Assembly: GCF_022095675.1 (NCBI RefSeq)
Contig: NZ_JAHYSG010000207.1
Coordinates: 1 to 9,955 of the forward strand
Reading direction: 5' to 3'
DNA: 9,955 bases
Origin: Dactylosporangium sp. AC04546
GTDB taxonomy: Bacteria > Actinomycetota > Actinomycetes > Mycobacteriales > Micromonosporaceae
In this document: positions 4,307 to 9,955 of the stretch, piece after piece
Numbering within the stretch: position 1 is the first letter of the stretch
How the letters are laid out: each line of letters opens with the position of its first letter
Notes under the pieces: generated by a model
The model's database searches: none
Seen by the model: the letters and a program-made list of their open reading frames with translations, nothing else
Told to the model about the DNA's origin: nothing
Program-made: the position numbers and the translations under genes

Positions 4307-6470
4307 TGCTCGCCCCTCCGGCCCGGACCGTAGGTCTGTCGGGTGTTCGCTTTGCGAACACACTACAGCCAACACGCCGCCAGTGAACAGCCGAATGCCA
4401 GAAGAGCGGCCCGGGGTGCAGCGGCCAGCACCACCGGCGCCACACCGGGACGGCACGGCGCAGCGCGGCCGCGAGCCGCAGCGCCTGCCAGACACCCACG
4501 ACCGGCGACGGGGCGGCCTCCCGGGCGAAGGCCGTGCGGTTGGCGAGCTCGGCCAGCCCGGAGATCGGCGGCAGCGGGCGCCCGCCCGGGCGCAGCCCGG
4601 CCACGTAGGCCGCGACGCCGGTCGCCGGCAGGTGGGCGGGCGGTGGAAGACCGGCCAGGCGCAGCGCGTCGAGCACCTCCAGCCAGGCGCCCCGGACGCG
4701 GGCGGCGGGCGGCCCGGTGGCCAGCCGGCGCCGGGTCACGGCCCGCCGGGCCAGCACGACGCCCAGCTGCCCGGCCAGCAGCAGCCCGCCGGCCGCGCCC
4801 CACGGCAGCCAGCCGTGCCCGGCGTCCGCCCGGGACCGCACGGGCGCCGGGCCGAGGGTCGGACCCGGCGCCGACGGCGGTGCGCTGCTCGGCGGCGCCG
4901 CCGGTGGTGTCGCCGCCGCGGGCCGGGGCGGCGGGACCGGGGCCGCCGCCGGGGGCTGCACGCCGGGCGCCGGCAGCGGGTCGAACGGCACCCAGCCGAT
5001 GCCGGTGAAGAGCACCTCGGGCCAGGCGAGCGCGTCGCCGCCGCGGACCGTCCCGCCCGCGGCCGGCGCGGTGAACCCGACGACCACCCGGGTGGGCAGG
5101 CCCATCAGCCGGCCCAGGACGGCGTAGGCGGCGGCGAACTGCTCGGAGGTACCGCGGCCACCGCCGCCGGCGGGGTCGCCGAGGAGGAAGAAGCGCAGGT
5201 TCGGGTAGGCGTGGCCGCTCGGCGCGGCGGTGTCGAACCGGTAGTGCCCGGCGAGGAACCGCTGGAGGGCGACCGCCCGCTGGTGGGCGCCGCCCTGCCC
5301 CTGCGCGATGGTCCTGGCCAGCTCGGCGACATCGGGCGGGACGGTGGCGCCCGCGGCGAGATAGCGGGCGACGGCGGCACCGCTGGGCACCGCCGCCCGT
5401 TCCAGCCGGGACGCGTCGGGCCGCGGGACGCGGGAGGTCACCGTGTAGGTGGTGCCGGCGACCGGGCCGTCGACGCGCAGCAGGGTGCCGCTGCCCTCGT
5501 CGAACGCGACCCGGATGCCCTCGACCCGCCGCGGCAGGCTGGCCGCGGGCACCAGCTGGCCGCCCAGCTCGCGCACGGTGATCCGCTCCCGCACGGTCTC
5601 GCCCGCGCCGTCCGCCGGCGCGGCCGGGGTGGGCAGCACGCGGCCGGCGTCCCGGTAGCGGGCGCCGATCCGCCACACGGCGCCGTCGAAGTCGCCGAGC
5701 ACGGCCAGCGTGAGGCGGGCCGGCCCGGCGCCGCTCACCTCCAGCAGCGCCTCGCCGGGGTGCTGCATCCAGCCGGAGATGCGCGCCAGGGGGTTCTCGT
5801 CGAGCACGTCGGTGCGGGGCGGCTCGGCGAGGGGGCGCGGGTCGCCGGGCCGGTCCGGCACCGCGAGGGCCACGAGCATGGCGGCGACGGCCGCGGCCGC
5901 GGCGACCGCCCCGGCGCGGGCCAGTGCCTGCGGGCCGGGTAGCAGCGCCACGGCGGCGCACGCGACGAAGGCGACCGCCCGGGCCGGCTCGGCGCCGCCG
6001 TGCGGACCGGCGAGCACGAGCGCGCCGGCATACAGCAGCGCCGGCGGTACCAGCGCGGCCGGCACCCGGCGGGCCCGCACGACGAGCTCGGTGGTCGTCA
6101 GCCCGGCGGCCCACACGACGACCACCGGCAGGACGACGGTGTCCGGCCGCGCCTCGACCGGCACGGCGGCCGTGAGCAGCCGCCGGCCGCCGTTGGCGAG
6201 CGCCTCGGCGAGCAGGCCGGGCAGCGGGCCGGCGGCCCCTGACGAGCGCGCCGCCCACCATCCGGCGACGGCGAGGTACCCGGCCAGGGCCAGCAGCGAC
6301 GCCGGCGCCACCGTCCACGCGGGCCGGCGGGCGAGGAGCAGTCCCACGGCGGCCGGGCCGGCGGCGGCGCCGGCGACGAGGACGGCGAACAGCACGCCGT
6401 CGTACAGCCGGCCGGCCGCGCCGGCGCCGAGCGCGAGCATGACCGTCACGGCCGCGACCCGGGCCGTCAC
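4275..6470 (-). CDS. TgpA-like multi-TM protein with degenerate transglutaminase core
   Basis: The 731-residue protein has about six hydrophobic segments in residues 1-204. An extracytoplasmic region (205-500) ends in a transglutaminase-like core, followed by a Pro/Ala linker (501-545), a last membrane segment (about 554-575) and a cytoplasmic tail. This is the DUF3488-transglutaminase-DUF4129 layout of TgpA proteins. The core is recognisable at GTSEQFAAAYAVLGRLMGLP (440-459), RVVVGF (461-466), ALAWPEV (480-486) and GWVPFDP (492-498). The family Cys is Ser442 and the family His (DAHAW) is Leu481; only Asp497 remains, so protease or transglutaminase activity is not expected. GTG at 6470 overlaps the DUF58 stop as GTGA. 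Homology appears to end near residue 690 (PLHPGPLF); the last 40 or so residues look non-conserved, cover the HTH gene's promoter and palindrome, and overlap its start. It belongs to the MoxR/DUF58 operon. Confidence 0.9.
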   Translation of the reverse strand: MTARVAAVTVMLALGAGAAGRLYDGVLFAVLVAGAAAGPAAVGLLLARRPAWTVAPASLLALAGYLAVAGWWAARSSGAAGPLPGLLAEALANGGRRLLTAAVPVEARPDTVVLPVVVVWAAGLTTTELVVRARRVPAALVPPALLYAGALVLAGPHGGAEPARAVAFVACAAVALLPGPQALARAGAVAAAAAVAAMLVALAVPDRPGDPRPLAEPPRTDVLDENPLARISGWMQHPGEALLEVSGAGPARLTLAVLGDFDGAVWRIGARYRDAGRVLPTPAAPADGAGETVRERITVRELGGQLVPAASLPRRVEGIRVAFDEGSGTLLRVDGPVAGTTYTVTSRVPRPDASRLERAAVPSGAAVARYLAAGATVPPDVAELARTIAQGQGGAHQRAVALQRFLAGHYRFDTAAPSGHAYPNLRFFLLGDPAGGGGRGTSEQFAAAYAVLGRLMGLPTRVVVGFTAPAAGGTVRGGDALAWPEVLFTGIGWVPFDPLPAPGVQPPAAAPVPPPRPAAATPPAAPPSSAPPSAPGPTLGPAPVRSRADAGHGWLPWGAAGGLLLAGQLGVVLARRAVTRRRLATGPPAARVRGAWLEVLDALRLAGLPPPAHLPATGVAAYVAGLRPGGRPLPPISGLAELANRTAFAREAAPSPVVGVWQALRLAAALRRAVPVWRRWCWPLHPGPLFWHSAVHWRRVGCSVFAKRTPDRPTVRAGGASSGRLQDSDQR
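4315..4319 (-). promoter_or_regulatory. Shine-Dalgarno sequence deciding the GTG start of the HTH gene
   Basis: GGAGG, continuing as GGAGGGG on the minus strand, lies 8 nt ahead of the GTG at 4306-4304. It argues against longer forms of the HTH protein that would begin up to 4495. Confidence 0.7.
4343..4361 (-). promoter_or_regulatory. Perfect 19-bp palindrome, probable operator upstream of the HTH gene
   Basis: GTGTTCGC TTT GCGAACAC is an 8-3-8 perfect inverted repeat with an AT-richer core (TTCGC...GCGAA). It lies 37 nt upstream of the HTH start, next to a promoter-like pair of boxes. Size, symmetry and position fit a binding site for a dimeric repressor, most simply the HTH protein itself. 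No T-run follows, so a terminator for the upstream gene is less likely. The palindrome lies inside the C-terminal codons of the transglutaminase-like gene. Confidence 0.6.
4360..4387 (-). promoter_or_regulatory. Candidate promoter of the HTH gene, overlapping the palindrome
   Basis: On the minus strand TTCACT (4387-4382) and TAGTGT (4365-4360) are spaced by 16 nt, and each matches 4 of 6 housekeeping consensus bases. The -10-like box overlaps the edge of the palindrome at 4343-4361, and the predicted transcription start falls within it. A repressor bound there would block the promoter. The leader to the GTG would be about 47 nt. Confidence 0.35.
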
Positions 6471-7552
6471 GGCCGCTCGCCGTCGCAGCGGCGGGCGAAG
6501 TCCGCGGCGTCGCGCGCCGCGACGATCCGCGGTCGTGCTCCGGCCGCCGGCGGCGCCGGCCCGAACAGCACGATCACGGCCGCGGCCGCGACCGCCCCCA
6601 GCCGCGCGGCGTCGGGGCGGCCGGTGAAGCACCACGCGCCGTGCGCCGCCGGCACCGCGCCGGTCGCCGGATGCGGGCAGGCGCGGGCCAGTGCGCCCAG
6701 GTACTCGGCGACGGCGCGGCCCTCGGGGACGACGGCGCCGCTGGCGAGGCTCAGGCGGACGGCGGCGCCGTCGCGCAGGGCGGCGACGACCACCGAGGCG
6801 GCCGCCTCGCAGGCGGCCTCGAACGTGTCGCCGTCGTGGACCTCGGCGCGGTCGTCGAGCAGCACCCGCAGCGGCGCCCGGCCGGTGCCGGCGCGTTCGC
6901 GCACCACGAGCGCGCCGGCCCGGGCGCTGGTGCGCCAGTGCACCTGGCGCAGGTCGTCGCCGGGCCGGTAGCCGCGCAGCAGGTCGGCGCTGACGGCGCC
7001 GTGCGGCCCCCGCGCGCCGGCACCGTCCGGGTCGGGTGCGGCGCCGGGCAGCCGGACCCGGACGGGGTGCAGCCGCGGGTGGACCGCGACGACCGAGACG
7101 GTACCGGCGGGGCCGTGGAAGGCGGCGAGGCCGAACGGGTCGGACCGGCCGAGCGACAGCGGCCCGAGCCGCACGAGGCCGCGCCGTTCGGTGGGCACGG
7201 GGTACCGGACGGTCGCCGTGGCGCCGGGGCGCAGCCGGGCCGGGGGCACCGGGATCCGCTGCTCGCCGCCGGTCGTGCGGCAGCGGTCGGCGCCGGCCAC
7301 GGTGACGGGCCACCACCGGGCGTCGTTGCGCACGGTCAGGGTCGCCTCGCAGGTGCCGTCGCGCATCACCACGGCGGGCGCCGCGGTGCGGACCACCGTC
7401 AGCCGGGCGGGCAGCAGGCCGGCGGCGAACGCGGCGAGCACGGCGGCGAGGGCGGCGGCGCCGAGGGCGGCGATCTCGGGGTACCGCAGCCACACCCCGA
7501 CCGTCGTGAGCACCGCACCGGCGATGGTGAGGCCGGCGCCGCGGCGGGTCAC
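6467..7552 (-). CDS. DUF58 membrane protein, MoxR partner
   Basis: This 361-residue protein has two N-terminal membrane segments (about 7-22 and 26-48), then a beta-rich region (50-170) with the family's RRGLVRLGPLSLGRSDPFGL stretch (123-142). The DUF58 signature follows at 195-211 (YRPGDDLRQVHWRTSAR). The C-terminal VWA-like part begins at LRVLLDD (228-234). The usual DxSxS metal site is replaced by DDRAE, so metal binding is uncertain. DUF58 proteins are standard partners of MoxR ATPases and sit in the membrane facing the transglutaminase-fold partner. GTG at 7552 overlaps the MoxR stop (GTGA), and its own stop overlaps the next start in the same way. No Shine-Dalgarno sequence is evident at either junction, so translational coupling is likely and the three products may be made in linked amounts. 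Confidence 0.93.
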   Translation of the reverse strand: MTRRGAGLTIAGAVLTTVGVWLRYPEIAALGAAALAAVLAAFAAGLLPARLTVVRTAAPAVVMRDGTCEATLTVRNDARWWPVTVAGADRCRTTGGEQRIPVPPARLRPGATATVRYPVPTERRGLVRLGPLSLGRSDPFGLAAFHGPAGTVSVVAVHPRLHPVRVRLPGAAPDPDGAGARGPHGAVSADLLRGYRPGDDLRQVHWRTSARAGALVVRERAGTGRAPLRVLLDDRAEVHDGDTFEAACEAAASVVVAALRDGAAVRLSLASGAVVPEGRAVAEYLGALARACPHPATGAVPAAHGAWCFTGRPDAARLGAVAAAAVIVLFGPAPPAAGARPRIVAARDAADFARRCDGERP

Positions 7553-8532
7553 GCGGCGACCGGTGCCGGCACGGGGACCGCCCAGACCACGTCGCGCAGC
7601 ACGTCCCGCGGCGTGACGCCCTGCAGGTACGACTCCGGTGCGAGGACGAGGCGGTGCGCGAGGACCGGCTCCAGCAGGTCCTGCAGGTCCTCCGGCACGA
7701 CGTAGCCGCGCCCCGCGGTGCACGCGTAGGCGCGGGCGGCCCTGGCGAGGGCGACCGCCCCGCGCGGGCTGGCCCCGACCCGCACGGCCGGGTGCGTGCG
7801 GGTCGCGGCGGCGAGCCGGACGGCGTAGCGGTACAGCGCGTCGGCGACGTGCGCGCGGGCGGCGAGCGCGACGACGGCCCGCAGCCGCTCCGGGTCGGCG
7901 ACGGGCGGCAGGTCGTCCGGCGAGCGGCCGGCGCTGGCGTTGCGCACGACGTCGACCTCGGCGTCCTCGTCCGGGTAGCCGACGGACAGCTTCATCAGGA
8001 ACCGGTCGAGCTGCGCCTCCGGCAGCGGGTACGTGCCGGCCGCCTCGACCGGGTTCTGGGTGGCCACGACGAGGAACGGCGCGGGCACGGGGTACCGCAC
8101 GCCGTCGACGGTGACCTGCCGCTCCTCCATGACCTCCAGCAGCGCCGACTGGGTCTTCGGCGACGCCCGGTTGAGCTCGTCGGCGAGCACGACGTTGGCG
8201 AACACCGGGCCGGGCCGGAACTCGAACGCCGCGTCGGCCTGGCGGTACACGGTGACGCCGGTGATGTCGGAGGGCAGCAGGTCCGGCGTGCACTGGATGC
8301 GCCGCCACACGCCGCCGACCACTGTGGACAGTGCCCGGGCCAGGGTGGTCTTGCCGACGCCCGGGACGTCCTCGACGAGCAGGTGCCCCTCGGCGAGGAC
8401 CGCGGTGACGGCCAGCCGGACGACCTCGGGCTTGCCGAGCACGGCCGAGGCGACGCCGCCGGCGATGCGGTTGACCACATTCGTCAGCGAACGGACCTCG
8501 GCCGGGCTGAGCGGTTCGTCGTCCACGGTCAC
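7549..8532 (-). CDS. MoxR-family AAA+ ATPase
   Basis: The 327-residue protein is full length for the family. Walker A is DVPGVGKTTL (55-64), Walker B VVLADELNRA (114-123) with Asp118-Glu119, sensor 1 ATQNP (157-161), the arginine-finger region EAQLDRF (172-178) and sensor 2 GASPRGAV (253-260, Arg257). The lid domain (about 205-315) has the family's YVVPEDLQ motif. All catalytic residues are present, so it is the one clearly competent ATPase in the window. MoxR proteins act as chaperone-like remodelers of membrane-bound or VWA-containing partners; here the partners are likely the DUF58 and TgpA-like proteins just downstream. It starts at GTG 4 nt after the FN3 gene stop, with no strong Shine-Dalgarno sequence, implying coupling. 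A GTG two codons inside is a possible alternative start. Confidence 0.95.
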   Translation of the reverse strand: MTVDDEPLSPAEVRSLTNVVNRIAGGVASAVLGKPEVVRLAVTAVLAEGHLLVEDVPGVGKTTLARALSTVVGGVWRRIQCTPDLLPSDITGVTVYRQADAAFEFRPGPVFANVVLADELNRASPKTQSALLEVMEERQVTVDGVRYPVPAPFLVVATQNPVEAAGTYPLPEAQLDRFLMKLSVGYPDEDAEVDVVRNASAGRSPDDLPPVADPERLRAVVALAARAHVADALYRYAVRLAAATRTHPAVRVGASPRGAVALARAARAYACTAGRGYVVPEDLQDLLEPVLAHRLVLAPESYLQGVTPRDVLRDVVWAVPVPAPVAA

Positions 8533-8536
8533 CGGT

Positions 8537-9955
8537 TCAGCATTCGGGCAGGTTGGCGAGGTCGTCGCCGGCGTCGAGGTTCAGCCACACCCAGGGGACG
8601 TAGTGCGGACCGGTGTCGTTGACGACCGCGGCGACGCGGATCCACCAGTCGCTGGGCTGCTTGCCGGGGTTGTACGACCCGGCCGAGAGCACCGGGTTCT
8701 TCGCCTGGTTGCCCGGCTGCCCGTGGGCCTTGCAGAAGGTCTCGTACCGCTGGCCGTCGCGCCCGCGCAGGTCGGTGGCGGCGGCGGTGTCCTGCTTGGG
8801 TGCGGTGTAGACGCCGATGCCCCGGTCGCAGTAGCCGTCGCTGCTCACGCAGTGCACGGTGCCGACGAGCGCCGTGGTGAGGAAGGTGACGGGGTGTTCG
8901 GCCCGGCCGGCCTCGTTGGTGACGGTGAGGACGCCGGTGTACCGCGTGCCGGGCTGCAGTCCGCCCTGGGTGATGCTGTTGCAGTTGCCTTCGGCGGTCG
9001 CCCGGCCCTGCAGGGTCAGGCCGCAGCGGGTGGTGCCGCCGCCGGCGTCCACCGAGAAGGTGACGCGGACCCAGGTGTACCCCTGGTCCTGCGACGTCAG
9101 CGTGAGCTTCGGCTGACCCATCGTCTGGGCGACCTGCGGGCCGGCGGGCGGGCTCTCGTCACCCGCGTCGTTCACCGCGACCACGGTCACGCTCACGGAC
9201 GTGCCGGCGGCGAGGCCGGTGATGCGGTAGGTCGTCGCGCCCGTCACGTCGGCCGTGGTGCCGTTGTAGCTCACCTTGTACCGGCTGATCGCCCGGCCGT
9301 TGCCGGACGGCGCGTCCCAGGCCACGTCGACCTGGCCGGTGGCCGTGGCGGTGGTGACGCGGAGGTTGCCGGGGGCGGACGGCGCGGTGTAGGGGGTCAC
9401 GGACGGGGCGGACAGCGCCGAGGCGGCCGACAGCGCCCCCTTGTCGTCGACGGTGACCACGCTGAACGCGACCTGCACGCCGTAGGCGAGGCTGCCCGCC
9501 GGGGCGGTGAGGGTCGTCTGGGCGCCGCTGGTCGTCCAGGTCATGACCGGGCCGTTCGGGCTGTGCGCGGTGACCTGGTAGCGGGCGACCGAGCCGCCCG
9601 GTGCGGTGCCGGCGGGCCAGGTGACGGTCACGGTGCCGTCATTGTTCGCGGTGGCCGTCACGCCCCCGGGTGGCTGGGGCACCTGCGCGGTGGGCGTGAC
9701 GGGCTGGGACCGGGCGACCGGGCCGCTGCCCTTGGCGTTGACGGCGAGGACGCCGAACGTGTACGCCGTGCCGTTGGTGAGGCCGGTGATCGCGTAGGCC
9801 CGGGTGGTGCCGGACACCGTGACCGGGTTGCCCGCGGCGTCGCGGACCGGTGCGCCGTTGCCGTCGACGACGGCGTAGCCGGTGACCGGTGCGCCGTTGT
9901 CGGCGGCCGGGCCCCAGGTGAGCTGCACCTTGCGGTCGCCGGCGGTGGCGGACAC
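8537..9955 (-). CDS. Fibronectin type III secreted/surface protein, 5' end outside window
   Basis: The visible 472 residues are the C-terminal part; the N-terminus, with any signal or anchor, lies beyond the right edge, and the GTG at the edge is simply a Val codon. Three clear FN3 repeats occupy about 1-90, 93-188 and 192-281, each with the VxVTW or VDVAW strand, a central Tyr (GYAV, RYQV, RYKV) and the GLxxGTxYxFxVxAVN strand. A fourth, more divergent FN3-like unit runs 284-361 and contains Cys311 and Cys325. The last 110 residues form a different Cys-containing domain (Cys369, 376, 408 and the terminal Cys472) rich in Trp and Tyr, with DWWIRVAAVV and WVWLNLD. Six cysteines suggest three disulfides and an extracytoplasmic site. 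It precedes moxR by 4 nt, so it is part of the same operon and a probable cargo or partner of that module. The ligand is unknown. Confidence 0.88.
   Translation of the reverse strand: MSATAGDRKVQLTWGPAADNGAPVTGYAVVDGNGAPVRDAAGNPVTVSGTTRAYAITGLTNGTAYTFGVLAVNAKGSGPVARSQPVTPTAQVPQPPGGVTATANNDGTVTVTWPAGTAPGGSVARYQVTAHSPNGPVMTWTTSGAQTTLTAPAGSLAYGVQVAFSVVTVDDKGALSAASALSAPSVTPYTAPSAPGNLRVTTATATGQVDVAWDAPSGNGRAISRYKVSYNGTTADVTGATTYRITGLAAGTSVSVTVVAVNDAGDESPPAGPQVAQTMGQPKLTLTSQDQGYTWVRVTFSVDAGGGTTRCGLTLQGRATAEGNCNSITQGGLQPGTRYTGVLTVTNEAGRAEHPVTFLTTALVGTVHCVSSDGYCDRGIGVYTAPKQDTAAATDLRGRDGQRYETFCKAHGQPGNQAKNPVLSAGSYNPGKQPSDWWIRVAAVVNDTGPHYVPWVWLNLDAGDDLANLPEC

Noticed and set aside
3860..4495. Longer form of the HTH protein beginning at 4495
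   Set aside because: The extra 63 residues are Arg/Cys/Gly-rich, overlap the transglutaminase-like gene and read through the palindrome. The GTG at 4306 has a good Shine-Dalgarno sequence.
4363..6318. Minus-strand open frame in another phase inside the TgpA-like gene
   Set aside because: The translation is Arg/Ala/Pro-rich without the transglutaminase or membrane pattern seen in the correct frame; it is a shadow frame.
8859..9797. Plus-strand open frames opposite the FN3 gene
   Set aside because: They are antisense to well-supported FN3 repeats and have no domain or start signal of their own.

Overview
The window is about 75% GC. It is densely packed with short gaps, uses GTG and TTG starts freely, and has strong GC bias at third codon positions. 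The protein set (MoxR/DUF58/transglutaminase-like operon, ESX-type MinD-like ATPases with a GGTGTT P-loop, fibronectin type III surface protein, small C-terminal HTH regulator) points to a filamentous actinomycete, most likely Micromonosporaceae (Micromonospora/Actinoplanes-like). That placement is inference from composition and families, not from a marker gene.

Layout. On the plus strand only one gene is credible: a MinD/ParA-like protein (60-977) whose reading frame is open to the left edge. Everything else lies on the minus strand and reads right to left: a fibronectin type III secreted protein cut by the right edge (9955-8537), a MoxR AAA+ ATPase (8532-7549), a DUF58 membrane protein (7552-6467), a TgpA-like multi-TM transglutaminase-fold protein (6470-4275), a small HTH protein (4306-3860), a membrane-anchored GH5-like protein with a C-terminal beta-sandwich (3770-1908), and a second MinD-like protein (1907-1038) that converges on the first. 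The first four minus-strand genes are chained by a 4-nt gap and two GTGA start/stop overlaps. The GH5-like and MinD-like genes abut exactly (TAGATG). The HTH gene has its own ribosome binding site, a candidate promoter and a perfect 8-3-8 palindrome upstream. An 89-nt AT-enriched gap then separates it from the last two genes. The window therefore looks like two or three transcription units facing the same way.

Function. MoxR + DUF58 + transglutaminase-fold protein is a recognised bacterial module in which the AAA+ ATPase is thought to act on metal-binding or VWA-like partners at the membrane. Here it is coupled to an extracellular FN3 protein upstream, and to a membrane-anchored carbohydrate-hydrolase-like protein and a MinD-like protein downstream.

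The most striking theme is loss of catalytic residues. The transglutaminase core has Ser and Leu where Cys and His are expected. The GH5-like barrel has Asp-Ala in place of the Asn-Glu acid/base motif and Asp in place of the nucleophile Glu. Both MinD-like proteins lack the P-loop lysine. MoxR keeps every AAA+ motif. This suggests, as inference, an envelope assembly or adhesion/binding machine powered by one live ATPase and built from pseudo-enzyme parts. The two convergent MinD-like genes are paralogues whose 3' ends form a long inverted repeat. No tRNA, rRNA, CRISPR array, insertion sequence or integrase was seen.
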